A stretch of 64,000 bases of DNA from JADGNZ01 sp963715895 (GTDB lineage: Bacteria; Acidobacteriota; Thermoanaerobaculia; Gp7-AA8). Shown in pieces: positions 1-8,867 of this stretch. The first letter of the stretch is position 1, and each line of letters begins with the position of its first letter. Location of the stretch: positions 3,100,001-3,164,000 of the forward strand of contig OY970284.1 of assembly GCA_963715895.1 (NCBI GenBank), read 5' to 3'. Both the position numbers and the translations under genes were made by a program. Under the pieces are notes generated by a model. That model did not search any database. It saw only the letters and a list, made by a program, of their open reading frames with translations, and was not told the DNA's origin.

Positions 1-753
1 AGGCCAGTCGTGATCGAACCGCGCATGCTCCGCGCTCCCGAAGCCGAGGGCCGAGATGTAGTTCGTGAGCGCGTCCAGCCAGACGTAGATAACGTGATCG
101 GGATTGCCGGGGAAGGGGATGCCCCATTTGATCGACGTTCGCGATATGGAAAGGTCTTTGAGTCCCTGCTCGACGAACGAGACGATCTCGTTCATCCGCG
201 TCGGCGGATAGATGAAGCCGGGATTCTGTCGGTAGTGCGCGAGGAGCGGCTCGGTGAAGCGTGAGAGCTTGAAGAAATAGTTGCTCTCGGTGGTCATCTC
301 GACGGGATGGCCGCTCTCGTCCTTCCCATCGCGCACCTGGTTCTCGGGGATGAACGTCTCCTCATTCTGGCAGTACCAGCCGGTGTGCTCGCCGAGGTAG
401 ATATCGTCCGGCATCTTCTCCTGGATGCGGCGGATCAACTCCAGAACGCCGAGGCGGTGGCGCTGCTCGGTGGTGCGGATGAAATCGTCGTGGCTGATAT
501 TGAGCTTGCGCCACATCTCGTGATGCTTGGCCACGACGCGGTCGGCCAGCTCGATCGGAAGGATCCCTTCCTTCGCCGCGGCGCGCTCGATCTTCTGTCC
601 ATGCTCATCGGCGCCGGTGAGGAACCAGACGTCGTCCCCCATCCGCCGCCGATGACGGGCGATGACGTCGGCCACGACGTTCTCGTACATATGCCCGATA
701 TGCGGGTCGTCGTTGACGTAGTGGATGGCGGTAGTGATGTAGAACTTGCTCAT
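1..753 (-). CDS. metG: Methionyl-tRNA synthetase, N-terminal 251 residues (runs off the left edge)
   Basis: Class I aminoacyl-tRNA synthetase that charges tRNA-Met in the cytoplasm. The reverse strand reads without a stop from ATG at 753 to the window edge. The protein opens MSKFYITTAIHYVNDDPHIGH, whose HIGH tetrad (about residues 18-21) is the ATP-binding signature, followed by TGADEHGQK, typical of MetRS, and later the Trp-rich segment VYVWLDALTNY. The KMSKS loop and anticodon-binding domain lie outside the window. No good Shine-Dalgarno precedes the ATG (the upstream bases are pyrimidine-rich). It is divergent from the kaiC-like operon, separated by a repeat-word hairpin. Identity is secure; the C-terminal extent cannot be seen. 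Confidence 0.96.
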   Translation of the reverse strand, partial: MSKFYITTAIHYVNDDPHIGHMYENVVADVIARHRRRMGDDVWFLTGADEHGQKIERAAAKEGILPIELADRVVAKHHEMWRKLNISHDDFIRTTEQRHRLGVLELIRRIQEKMPDDIYLGEHTGWYCQNEETFIPENQVRDGKDESGHPVEMTTESNYFFKLSRFTEPLLAHYRQNPGFIYPPTRMNEIVSFVEQGLKDLSISRTSIKWGIPFPGNPDHVIYVWLDALTNYISALGFGSAEHARFDHDWP

Positions 754-789
754 CGAAAGGGGAGGGATTGTAACGTGGGTTGTGGGGTG

Positions 790-933
790 GGGGTTGCTTG
801 GTTGCGCGGTCTCGCGGTTTCGGGGTCGCGCGGTGATGGAGCGATCGAGCAGCCGTTGCAAGGTCACAACCGCGAGACCCCGAGACCGCGAGACCCCGAG
901 ACCCCGAGCAACCCAGCAACCCATCCAACAACC
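790..933. repeat. Word-array hairpin (GTCTCGGGGTT type)
   Basis: Left arm 790-833 is built from words such as GCGGTCTCG and GGGGTC; right arm 868-933 carries the complementary words CGAGACC, CCCGAGA and then GCAACCCA. The two arms can pair into a long imperfect hairpin between metG and the kaiC-like gene. The same words recur at 13084-13200, 18749-18846, 20086-20215 and 37041-37210. No coding function is visible. Confidence 0.8.
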
Positions 934-1038
934 CCTGCCTCGGTAATCTATTGATATTGCGCGAGTAATCGCCGTCCCAACTCGGGTTCATCTATTGCAA
1001 TGTCCTCCGCCACGAATGGATGTTTTGGAGGGCGGTAC

Positions 1039-2502
1039 ATGGAGCCATCGACGGAGCCGGTTGCAGCCACGGGGATCGTGGGATTCGATGCGATTCTCGG
1101 AGGCGGTTTCCCGAAAGACCACGTCTATCTCATTCAAGGTGATCCGGGCGCGGGAAAGACGACTCTCTCGCTGCAGTTTCTGATCGAGGGGGTCAAGCGC
1201 GGCGAGAAGGGACTCTACGTCACGCTGTCGGAGACAAAGAGAGAGCTGCATGCCGTGGCCCGCTCGCACGGTTGGGATCTGAGCGGCGTCGAGATCAGCG
1301 AGCATCTCGTGCGCGAGGAGACGCTCAGCGAAGAGGAAGACACGACCATCTTCCATCCTTCCGAGATCGAGCTGGGACAGACGGTCTCGCGGATTCTCGA
1401 GGAGGTGGAGCGCGTCAAACCACAGCGGGTGGTGCTCGACTCGCTCTCCGAGATCCGGCTCCTTTCCCAGAGCACGCTGCGCTACCGCAAACAGATCCTG
1501 GCGTTGAAGCAGTACTTCACCAACCGCGGCGCCACGGTTCTCTTTCTCGACGACAAGACCTCCGAGGGGAACGACCTGCAGTTGCACAGCGTGCCGCATG
1601 GCGTGATCGTGCTGGAGCGGCGCGCGCCGCTCTATGGCGCGCCGCGGCGCAGGCTGGAGATCATCAAGCTGCGCGGCGTCGACTTTCGTGGCGGGTATCA
1701 CGACTTCACCATCCGCCGGGGCGGCATCGATCTCTATCCGCGGCTGATCGCGGCGCGCGACCGCGGCGAAGGCGGCGATGGACTGCTGGCCAGTGGAATC
1801 ACCGAGGTCGATGCTCTGCTTGGCGGCGGTCTGGAGATGGGATCGAGCACGCTGATCATGGGGCCGGCCGGCGTGGGGAAATCGACGCTGGCGACGCAGT
1901 ACGCGGTTGCCGCGGCAAACCGGGGCGAGCACGCCGCGCTATTCATCTTCGACGAAAGCCGCAGGAGTCTGATCAAGCGCTCCTCGGCGGTGGGGATGGA
2001 GCTGAACAGTCATCTGAAAGGGAAGTCCATTACGGCGCAGCAGATCGATCCCGCGGAGCTTGCGCCGGGCGAGTTCGCGAATCTCGTTCGCATCGCGGTC
2101 GAGAGGGATGACGCCAAGGTTGTCATCATCGACAGTCTGAACGGCTATCTCAACGCCATGCCGGAGGAGCGTTTCCTTACGCTCCATCTGCACGAGATGC
2201 TGACGTACCTCGGCGATCACGGGGTGGCCACGATTCTGGTGATGGCCCAGCACGGTCTGATCGGCTCCAACATGGTCTCCTCGGTTGACGTCAGTTACCT
2301 CGCCGACTGTGTGGTTCTGCTGCGTTATTACGAAGCCGAAGGGGAGCTGCACAAGGCCATTTCCGTGATGAAAAAACGGAGTGGCGTCCACGAGAAGGCA
2401 ATCCGTGAGTTCAGCATGAGCTCCGGAGGCGTGCGCGTCGGTCCGCCGCTCAATCACTTCCGCGGCATTCTTTCCGGAATCCCCATCGTTGAAGACCGAT
2501 GA
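1039..2502 (+). CDS. KaiC-like double-domain RecA ATPase
   Basis: 487-residue protein with two tandem RecA/KaiC ATPase domains. Walker A motifs are GDPGAGKTT (residues 34-42) and GPAGVGKST (275-283); the acidic segments after them are YVTLSET and FIFDESR. An in-frame ATG exists at 1000, but ATG 1039 has a GGAGG at 1027-1031 at good spacing and starts the conserved domain, so it is preferred. Cyanobacterial KaiC autophosphorylates on a Ser-Thr pair; by eye the equivalent position here reads Ser-Tyr (segment DVSYLADC), so clock-type phosphorylation is uncertain. No kaiA or kaiB is present. The stop overlaps the next start by ATGA, which ties it to the kinase downstream. Likely a signalling ATPase rather than a proven clock component. 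Confidence 0.93.
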   Translation: MEPSTEPVAATGIVGFDAILGGGFPKDHVYLIQGDPGAGKTTLSLQFLIEGVKRGEKGLYVTLSETKRELHAVARSHGWDLSGVEISEHLVREETLSEEEDTTIFHPSEIELGQTVSRILEEVERVKPQRVVLDSLSEIRLLSQSTLRYRKQILALKQYFTNRGATVLFLDDKTSEGNDLQLHSVPHGVIVLERRAPLYGAPRRRLEIIKLRGVDFRGGYHDFTIRRGGIDLYPRLIAARDRGEGGDGLLASGITEVDALLGGGLEMGSSTLIMGPAGVGKSTLATQYAVAAANRGEHAALFIFDESRRSLIKRSSAVGMELNSHLKGKSITAQQIDPAELAPGEFANLVRIAVERDDAKVVIIDSLNGYLNAMPEERFLTLHLHEMLTYLGDHGVATILVMAQHGLIGSNMVSSVDVSYLADCVVLLRYYEAEGELHKAISVMKKRSGVHEKAIREFSMSSGGVRVGPPLNHFRGILSGIPIVEDR

Positions 2503-4607
2503 CCGCCCTCGTTGAACAAACCACGGACACGGCGAGCCGCCCGCTTCGGGTTCTGCTCCTTGCGCCGACGGGGCGGGACGCGGGAACGATGGCCCATATC
2601 CTTTCGCGGGCCGGAGTTGCGGCCGAGGCGTGTGGCAATGCCGAGGAGCTCTGCCGCGGGATCGATGAGGGTGCAGGGGTCGTGGTCGTGACCGCGGAGG
2701 CGCTCACGCCGCCGGCCATGCGGCGCATCGCGGCGACGCTGGCCGCGCAGCCTCCCTGGTCGGAGATCCCGTTGATGATCTTCGTCGCGGAGCCCGATAT
2801 GGACCGCGCCGCCCGGTCGTTCGAGGGTCTCGGCCCGCGCGCGCATGTAACGCTCGTCGACCGCCCCATCCACGTCAAGACGCTGCTCAGCTCCATGCGC
2901 ACCGCGCTTCGCAGCCGCCTGCGCCAGTACGACATTCGCGATCTTCTCGCCGAGCAGCAGAAGCTGCTGGAGAATGAGCGCGCATCCGCCTTTCGATTGT
3001 CCGGTCTGGCCGAAGCCTCTCTGGCCATCGCCTCGGCGCTGTCGCTCGATGACGTCCTGCAGATGATCACCGACCAGGCGGCGAAGGTGATCAACTCCCG
3101 GTTCGCCATGATCTGGCTGAACGTCGAAGAGAACATGCAGACACGTACGATCTGGGCCGTTTCCGCCGGTTCGGAACGAACGCGCGACGACGTCGATGAA
3201 GCGTCCGTGGCCGCCCTCGACGAGATCGTCTCGACCCTAAGAAGCACCGTGCGGATCACGGGGCGGGCCATGGAGACGCTCAATGGCTGTAACGCCTTTA
3301 CCGGCGTGCGCACATTGCTCGCCGCCCCGCTTCTGGAGCGGGAAGGCCGAACCGCCGGCTTGTTGATGCTCGCGGAACGTCCGAACGCGGCCTTCACCGC
3401 GGACGACGAAGCCGTTCTCACGCAGTTGGCGCAGATGGCGTCGGTGGCCGTGCAGAATGCCCGGCTGTACCGCGAGGCGCAGGACGCCAATCGGGCCAAG
3501 GACGACTTCCTGGCCACGCTGGCGCACGAGCTGCGCACGCCGATGACCGGGATCCTCGGTTGGGTTCAGATGCTCAAGATCGACGGCGTCGAACAGCATG
3601 ACGTCGATACCGCCATCGAGATGATCGAAGGAAGCACGCGCGTGCAGGCCCGGCTGGTCGAGGATCTGCTCGATGTCTCGCGCATCATCGCCGGCAAGCT
3701 TCGCGTCGATCTCTCGCCGGTGGAATTTGGACCGGTCGTCGATGCGGTCGTGGAAATGTTTCAGGCGCGAGCCGGTGAGCGCAACATCACGCTCGAAAGG
3801 AGTATCGAGGAAAGGCCGCTGAGCGTTTACGGCGATGAGACGCGGCTGCATCAGATCGTCTGGAACCTGCTCTCGAACGCGATCAAGTTCACCCCGGAAG
3901 GGGGTCGGGTCAAGGTCGCGCTCCGGACCTCGGGGAGCAAGGCCGTGCTTCAGATCTCCGACAGCGGGCAGGGGATCAGTCCCGAGTTCCTGCCGTTTGT
4001 CTTCGACCGGTTCCGGCAGTTCGACAACAGCACGGTGCGCCAGCAGGCCGGCCTCGGTCTCGGCCTGGCCATCGTGCGGCACCTGGTCACGCTTCACAGC
4101 GGATTGGTCGCCGTCCAAAGCGACGGCATCGGGAAGGGAAGTACGTTCACGATCACGCTGCCCGTCCTGGCGGTACGCGTCGCTCCCGCGGAGTTGACGC
4201 AACTGCAGGCTACGCCTGAGATGCCGCGGCTGCACGGAATCAGGATTCTGATCGTCGACGATGACGACGACGCCGGCAAGCTTGTGGCACTGGTGCTCAA
4301 TCAACTTGGGGCCGAAACACGCGAGGTCACATCGGTCGCCGCTGCCGTCAAAGAGCTCCGTCTCTTCGAAGCAGACATCGTCGTGAGCGACATCGCCATG
4401 CCCGGCGAGGATGGCTATGCGCTCATGAGGAAGTTGCGGGAGATCGAGCCGCAGTTGGGACGGCAGATACCGACGATGGCGCTCACCGCATACGGCCGCC
4501 CGCAGGATCGCACGCGCATCCTCGCCTCCGGCTTTCAAAAATACGTACAGAAGCCGGTGGAGCCGGTGGAGCTTGCCCGCGCCATCGCGGAGCTGGCGCG
4601 GTCCTGA
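2499..4607 (+). CDS. Hybrid sensor histidine kinase (pseudo-receiver, GAF, HisKA, HATPase, receiver)
   Basis: 702 residues, no signal peptide or membrane segment, so a cytoplasmic sensor. Order: receiver-like fold at about 15-125 that lacks the phospho-accepting Asp (VVVVTAEAL where an Asp would sit) and has RP instead of KP; GAF domain about 165-320; HisKA with H343 in LAHELRTPMTG; HATPase with N-box NLLSNAIKF and GLGLGLAIVR; C-terminal receiver with acidic cluster VDDDDD and predicted phospho-Asp D631 in VVSDIAMPGEDG. Translationally coupled to the KaiC-like gene (ATGA) and 5 bp before a stand-alone receiver, suggesting KaiC-like ATPase, kinase and regulator act together. The signal is unknown. 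Confidence 0.93.
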   Translation: MTALVEQTTDTASRPLRVLLLAPTGRDAGTMAHILSRAGVAAEACGNAEELCRGIDEGAGVVVVTAEALTPPAMRRIAATLAAQPPWSEIPLMIFVAEPDMDRAARSFEGLGPRAHVTLVDRPIHVKTLLSSMRTALRSRLRQYDIRDLLAEQQKLLENERASAFRLSGLAEASLAIASALSLDDVLQMITDQAAKVINSRFAMIWLNVEENMQTRTIWAVSAGSERTRDDVDEASVAALDEIVSTLRSTVRITGRAMETLNGCNAFTGVRTLLAAPLLEREGRTAGLLMLAERPNAAFTADDEAVLTQLAQMASVAVQNARLYREAQDANRAKDDFLATLAHELRTPMTGILGWVQMLKIDGVEQHDVDTAIEMIEGSTRVQARLVEDLLDVSRIIAGKLRVDLSPVEFGPVVDAVVEMFQARAGERNITLERSIEERPLSVYGDETRLHQIVWNLLSNAIKFTPEGGRVKVALRTSGSKAVLQISDSGQGISPEFLPFVFDRFRQFDNSTVRQQAGLGLGLAIVRHLVTLHSGLVAVQSDGIGKGSTFTITLPVLAVRVAPAELTQLQATPEMPRLHGIRILIVDDDDDAGKLVALVLNQLGAETREVTSVAAAVKELRLFEADIVVSDIAMPGEDGYALMRKLREIEPQLGRQIPTMALTAYGRPQDRTRILASGFQKYVQKPVEPVELARAIAELARS

Positions 4608-4612
4608 GGCTT

Positions 4613-4990
4613 ATGAACGTCTTGATTGTCGATGATGACGAAGCAATCCGGACGCTGGTCGTGCGTCTCTTCGCCAGGCGAGGCGACGCCGTGCAGAGTG
4701 CCGCGGACGGCGTTGCCGCAATCGCCTGTCTCGAGGCGCACCACTTCGATCTGCTCGTGCTCGATCTCATGATGCCTCGCACCGACGGCTTCGGCGTGCT
4801 TGCCTATCTCGCGGCGCGCGTCGGCCCGGACAAACCACGCATCATCGTCATGACCGCCGCGGTGCCGGCGCTGGTGGAACAGGTCCCGACGGATCTTGTA
4901 GCCGGCGTCATCGCCAAGCCGTTCAATCTCTCCGCCCTCCTCGATCTGGCGGAGGACGCCTGCGGGCCGCTGGCGGCGGTCGGTCATTGA
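4613..4990 (+). CDS. Single-domain response regulator (CheY-like)
   Basis: 125 residues making one receiver domain: acidic pocket VDDDE at 6-10, phospho-acceptor D51 in LLVLDLMMPRTDG, Thr81 and Lys102 in AKPF. There is no output domain, so it probably relays phosphate to another kinase or protein rather than binding DNA. It starts 5 bp after the hybrid kinase stop and is almost certainly co-transcribed with it; the degenerate N-terminal receiver of that kinase may explain why a separate receiver is kept. Confidence 0.9.
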   Translation: MNVLIVDDDEAIRTLVVRLFARRGDAVQSAADGVAAIACLEAHHFDLLVLDLMMPRTDGFGVLAYLAARVGPDKPRIIVMTAAVPALVEQVPTDLVAGVIAKPFNLSALLDLAEDACGPLAAVGH

Positions 4991-5080
4991 TTCTGGATTT
5001 CAGGCGGGTTTTGTTTGCTGGAGGCGCCCGGCAAGGTGCAGAATACTGCGTCCATCCACAAACGTCTGAGGAGAGAGATC

Positions 5081-6088
5081 ATGCGTTACGCACGTCGCGG
5101 CGTTCTGGCGTTCTTCGTCTATCTCACGGTGTTCATGGCGTTCCCCTCGTTTGCGTCACTTCGACTGAGTACGGCTTCACGCGGATCGGGCATTACGTCG
5201 AAGTCGGTCCATGAGCTCGTCGGCATCTTCTTCAGCGGCAGCTTCGGCTATTCGATCGGCGCCGGCGCCGCCGTCATGAAGGCGGACACCGTCACCAATA
5301 CGAATGCGACCGCATCAGGGCCGCTGCGCTTCAGCCTCTGGTTCACCTCCGCACCGTATCCATCGGCCGGCTTCTCCACCGCCAGTTACGACATCACGCC
5401 GTCGCTCGCCGCCGGACAGAGCATCAACGGTGTGAACGCCGGCAACACCGGTGCTCCGTTTACCACGCCTCCCATCGGCTGCTACAACGTCTCGCTGGTG
5501 CTGGAAGAAAACGTCAGCGGGACCTGGACGTCGCGCGACTTCGGCACCTTCTCCAGGACCTTCGACATCGGAAACGGCTGCATCGTCTCGTTCACCGCCT
5601 CTCCGTCGACCGTGCCGTCCGGATCGCCCTCGACACTCTCGTGGACGACCACCGGCGCGTCGGTTACCAGCGTCAGTATCGACAACGGTGTCGGCGCCAA
5701 GGCGGCCAGCGGCTCGACGTCGGTCAGTGCGGCCACGACCACGACCTACACTCTCAGCGCGTTCACGACCGCGAACGCATCGTCTCCGACGAAGCAGGTG
5801 ACGGTGACCGTCGGCGCCGCCGGGCCCACGATCTCGTTCTCCGCGACGTCCGGCTCAATCAGCTCCGGCCAGAGCGCGTCGCTGGTCTGGACCACCACCA
5901 ACGCCACGACGGTGACCATCGACCATGGCATCGGGTCGCAGCCGCTCTCCGGTTCCACCTCGGTCAGTCCGAGGCAGACAATGACGTATACGCTCACGGC
6001 GATCGGCCCAGGCGGCACGTCGACGAGTACGGCCACGTTGACTGTGATCGAGCCGCCGCCGGCAAAACATCGGGCCGTGAGGCACTAA
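5081..6088 (+). CDS. Secreted Ig-like repeat protein, copy 1
   Basis: 335-residue exported protein of unknown role. ATG 5081 is chosen over an upstream ATG at 5015 because GAGGAG sits at 5068-5073 and the product then begins with a signal peptide (ARRGVLAFFVYLTVFMAFPSFA, cleaved near residue 25). An N-terminal domain of about 160 residues is followed by two Ig-like repeats with the signature TTTNATTVTIDHGIG and TYTLTA, rich in Ser/Thr. The C-terminus is EPPPAKHRAVRH. The next gene is a longer paralogue with the same leader, N-domain and tail, so this is a tandem duplication with a different repeat number. Probably surface exposed; no enzyme motif seen. Confidence 0.75.
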   Translation: MRYARRGVLAFFVYLTVFMAFPSFASLRLSTASRGSGITSKSVHELVGIFFSGSFGYSIGAGAAVMKADTVTNTNATASGPLRFSLWFTSAPYPSAGFSTASYDITPSLAAGQSINGVNAGNTGAPFTTPPIGCYNVSLVLEENVSGTWTSRDFGTFSRTFDIGNGCIVSFTASPSTVPSGSPSTLSWTTTGASVTSVSIDNGVGAKAASGSTSVSAATTTTYTLSAFTTANASSPTKQVTVTVGAAGPTISFSATSGSISSGQSASLVWTTTNATTVTIDHGIGSQPLSGSTSVSPRQTMTYTLTAIGPGGTSTSTATLTVIEPPPAKHRAVRH

Positions 6089-6104
6089 GAGGGCAGTTTC
6101 CAAT

Positions 6105-6172
6105 GCCCTTTCGCGTTCTTCGCGGCTTCGCGTGACACCGATCTCACGCGAAGACGCGAAGGCGCGAAGGGC
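6105..6172. terminator. Palindromic intergenic element, possible terminator, copy 1
   Basis: GCCCTTTCGCG at the left end pairs with CGCGAAGGGC at the right end, with further pairing of CTTCGCGTGA and TCACGCGAAG around the centre. There is no long T tract, so termination is inferred from position just after the gene at 5081-6088. A near copy follows the paralogous gene at 8051-8121, so it was duplicated with the gene. Confidence 0.5.
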
Positions 6173-6322
6173 GGAACGTAGCGAAAAGCGCTCCGAACCA
6201 CCGCCCGAGTGGCGGAATAGTTCGCCGGCGTCGCGCGAATCTCCGACGGTTGTCCGTCCACTCCGCTGAGCAGACAGCTTCGTCTGCAACTCCACCCGGC
6301 AAGGTGCAGAAAGAGAGAGAGC

Positions 6323-8029
6323 ATGTACCACGCACGTCGCGGCGTTCTGGCGGTCTTCGTCTGTGTCACGGCATTCCTCGCGTTCCCCTCGTTTGCGTCC
6401 CCCCTTCGGCTGAGTACTGCGTCTCGCGGATCGAACATCACATCGAAATCGGTTCAGGAGCTCACCGGCATCTTCTTCAGCGGCAGCTTCGGCTATTCGA
6501 TCGGAGGCGGGCAGGCCATCATGAAGGCCGACACCGTCACCAATTCGAATGCCACGGCATCAGGGCCGTTGCGCTTCAGCCTCTGGTTCACCTCCGCCCC
6601 CTATCCATCCGCCGGCTTTTCCACTGCCAGTTACGACATCACGCCGTCGCTGGCCGCCGGACAGAGCATCAACGGTGTGAATGCCGGTAACACCGGCGCT
6701 CCGTTCACCGATCCGCCCACCGGCTGCTACTACGTCTCGCTGGTGCTGGAAGAGAACGTCAGCGGCACGTGGACGGAGCGCGACTACGGCACCTTCTCCA
6801 GGACCTTCGACATCGGAAACGGCTGCATCGTCTCGTTCACGGCATCTCCGTCTACCGTACCGTCAGGATCGCCGTCGACACTCTCATGGACAACCACCGG
6901 CGCGTCGGTAACCAGCGTCAGCATCGATAACGGTGTCGGCTCCAAGGCGGCCAGCGGCTCGACGTCCGTCAGTCCGACCTCGACGACGACCTACACCCTC
7001 AGCGCCTTCACGACCGCGAACGCATCGCCTCCGACGAAACAGGTGACGGTGACGGTCGGCGCCGCCGCACCGACGGCGACGTTCTCCGCCTCCCCGACGA
7101 CCATCAACCTCGGCCAGACCTCCACTCTCACCTGGACCACCACGAATGCCACCACGGTCTCCATCGACAATGGCGTCGGCAGCCAGCCCTTGTCAGGCTC
7201 GGTCGGCGTCAGCCCAACCTCGACGACCACCTACGCGCTCACGGTCACCGGACCGGGCGGCGGCATCACCAAGACGGCCTCGGTTACGGTGAACGTCCCG
7301 GCGCCGACGATCTCGTTCTCCGCCACGCCCAGCACCATCGGCTCCGGCCAGAGCTCGTCGCTGGTCTGGACCACCACCAACGCCACGACGGTGACCATCG
7401 ACCACGGCGTCGGATCGCAGGCGCTCTCCGGTTCCACCTCGGTCAATCCGACGGCGACGACGACGTACACGCTCACGGCGGCCGGACCAGGCGGCACGAT
7501 GACGAGCACGGCCACGGTGACGGTGAGCAACGGCCCGAGCATCACCTTCAATGCCGCACCGGCGTTCATCGGCGCGGGCCAGGTATCGACGCTGACCTGG
7601 TCGACGTCGAACGCGGGGTCGGTGTCGATCGACAACGGCGTCGGCGCGCAACCGACCACCGGCTCGACGACCGTCACACCTACCGTCACCACCACCTACA
7701 CGCTGACCGCAACCGGTCCGGGAGGAACGTCGACTGCCCAGGCCACGGTGACGATCATCCCGCTCCCGACGATTACGTTCTTTGCCGATCCACCGTCGAT
7801 CAACGCGGGAGCCTCGTCGACACTCAACTGGTCCGCCCCCGGCGCCGACACCGTAACGATCGACCAGGGCATCGGCCTGACCACCGGCAGCGGAACGTTG
7901 AAGGTGACACCGCACCAGAACACGACGTACCACCTCACCGCGACCAACGGCGCCGGAAGCAGCACCGCCCTGGTCGTCGTGACGGTAATCGAGCCGCCGC
8001 CGGCAAGACATCGGGCGGTGAGGCACTAA
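6323..8029 (+). CDS. Secreted Ig-like repeat protein, copy 2 (expanded)
   Basis: 568 residues, paralogue of the preceding gene. It has a signal peptide (AFLAFPSFA, cleavage near residue 25) and a nearly identical N-domain (for example GIFFSGSFGYSIGGG and RTFDIGNGCIVSFTASP), then five Ig-like repeats of about 80 residues (TWTTTNATTVSIDNGVG ... TTTYTLT) instead of two, ending EPPPARHRAVRH. GAGAGAGA about 8 bp upstream of ATG 6323 can serve as ribosome binding site. Repeat expansion by unequal recombination is the simplest explanation. Function unknown; the repeats resemble bacterial cell-surface Ig-like modules. Confidence 0.75.
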   Translation: MYHARRGVLAVFVCVTAFLAFPSFASPLRLSTASRGSNITSKSVQELTGIFFSGSFGYSIGGGQAIMKADTVTNSNATASGPLRFSLWFTSAPYPSAGFSTASYDITPSLAAGQSINGVNAGNTGAPFTDPPTGCYYVSLVLEENVSGTWTERDYGTFSRTFDIGNGCIVSFTASPSTVPSGSPSTLSWTTTGASVTSVSIDNGVGSKAASGSTSVSPTSTTTYTLSAFTTANASPPTKQVTVTVGAAAPTATFSASPTTINLGQTSTLTWTTTNATTVSIDNGVGSQPLSGSVGVSPTSTTTYALTVTGPGGGITKTASVTVNVPAPTISFSATPSTIGSGQSSSLVWTTTNATTVTIDHGVGSQALSGSTSVNPTATTTYTLTAAGPGGTMTSTATVTVSNGPSITFNAAPAFIGAGQVSTLTWSTSNAGSVSIDNGVGAQPTTGSTTVTPTVTTTYTLTATGPGGTSTAQATVTIIPLPTITFFADPPSINAGASSTLNWSAPGADTVTIDQGIGLTTGSGTLKVTPHQNTTYHLTATNGAGSSTALVVVTVIEPPPARHRAVRH

Positions 8030-8050
8030 GAGGGAAGCAGGCATTTCCAA

Positions 8051-8121
8051 TCCCCTTCGCGTCTTTCGCGGCTTCGCGTGACATTCGATCTCACGCGAAG
8101 TACGCGCAGGCGCGAAGGGGA
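8051..8121. terminator. Palindromic intergenic element, possible terminator, copy 2
   Basis: TCCCCTTCGCG pairs with CGCGAAGGGGA, with inner complementarity GCTTCGCGTGA against TCACGCGAAG. It is the second copy of the element at 6105-6172 and lies between the second Ig-like gene and pth. Confidence 0.5.
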
Positions 8122-8147
8122 AGGACCTCTGCTACCCTTCGCGCCGC

Positions 8148-8756
8148 ATGAAACTGATCGTCGGCCTCGGCAATCCTGGCGCGGAGTACGAGCGTTCGCG
8201 GCACAACGCCGGGTGGATGATCGCGGATGCGTTCGCGAAGAAGTTCCGGATCGAGATCAACAGACACGAGAAGGAGGCCATGACCGGCGAGGGACGCGTC
8301 GCCGGCGGCAGCATCAAGGTGGCCAAGCCGCTGACGTTCATGAACAACTCCGGCGACGTCGTGCGGCTGCTGGTCAATGCCTACCTCGACTCCACCGACG
8401 ATCTGATGATCGTCTACGACGACATCGACCTGCCGCTGGCGCGGCTGCGCATCAAGCCGAGCGGCTCGTCCGGCACGCACAACGGCATGCGCTCGATCGT
8501 GGCCTCGCTTGCGAGCGAGCGCTTCCCGCGCTTACGATTCGGCGTCCGCGGCGCGGAGTATCCGGACGGCCGGCTCCGCGATTACGTCCTCGACGATTTC
8601 ACCGCCGAGGAGGCGCCGTCGGTGAATCGCGGAATCGAACGGGCGGTCGATGCGCTGGTCCTTTTCGCGCGCGGCGATCTGAAACGAGCGATGAACGAGT
8701 TCAACCGCGATATCGTCGAAGGTGAGAAAGACGAGAAAGGCAATGTTGAATGTTGA
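8148..8756 (+). CDS. pth: Peptidyl-tRNA hydrolase
   Basis: 202 residues, usual length for bacterial Pth, which frees tRNA from peptidyl-tRNA that has dropped off ribosomes. Conserved segments are LIVGLGNPGAEYERSRHN (with the catalytic His in RHNAGW), KPLTFMNNSG, YDDIDLPLAR and GGSSGTHNG-like SGSSGTHNGMRSI. No clear Shine-Dalgarno before ATG 8148. The last codons (GNVEC, stop) are written by the intergenic AATGTTG repeat that starts at 8742, so the array defines the C-terminus and provides the stop codon. Confidence 0.95.
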   Translation: MKLIVGLGNPGAEYERSRHNAGWMIADAFAKKFRIEINRHEKEAMTGEGRVAGGSIKVAKPLTFMNNSGDVVRLLVNAYLDSTDDLMIVYDDIDLPLARLRIKPSGSSGTHNGMRSIVASLASERFPRLRFGVRGAEYPDGRLRDYVLDDFTAEEAPSVNRGIERAVDALVLFARGDLKRAMNEFNRDIVEGEKDEKGNVEC

Positions 8757-8830
8757 ATGTTCAATGTTGAATGGCGCGCAACCTCGCATCTCATTCAACA
8801 TTCAGCATTGAACATTCAACATTCAACATT
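8742..8830. repeat. AATGTTG heptamer-array hairpin, copy 1
   Basis: Four tandem heptamers AATGTTG/AATGTTC at 8742-8770 are followed after about 20 bp by the complementary words CATTCAA and CATTGAA at 8792-8830. It can form a hairpin of about 30 bp per arm. It starts inside the last codons of pth. A second copy lies at 21615-21696. Confidence 0.85.
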
Positions 8831-8867
8831 TCGTTTTTGACTCTCAGAGTAGGAAAGAACCCACTCC

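Noticed and set aside
307..954. 215-codon plus-strand frame at the left edge
   Set aside because: Antisense to metG, whose class I synthetase motifs are clear on the minus strand.
1000..1038. Upstream ATG start for the KaiC-like gene
   Set aside because: GGAGG is placed correctly for ATG 1039 and the extra 13 residues are not conserved in style.
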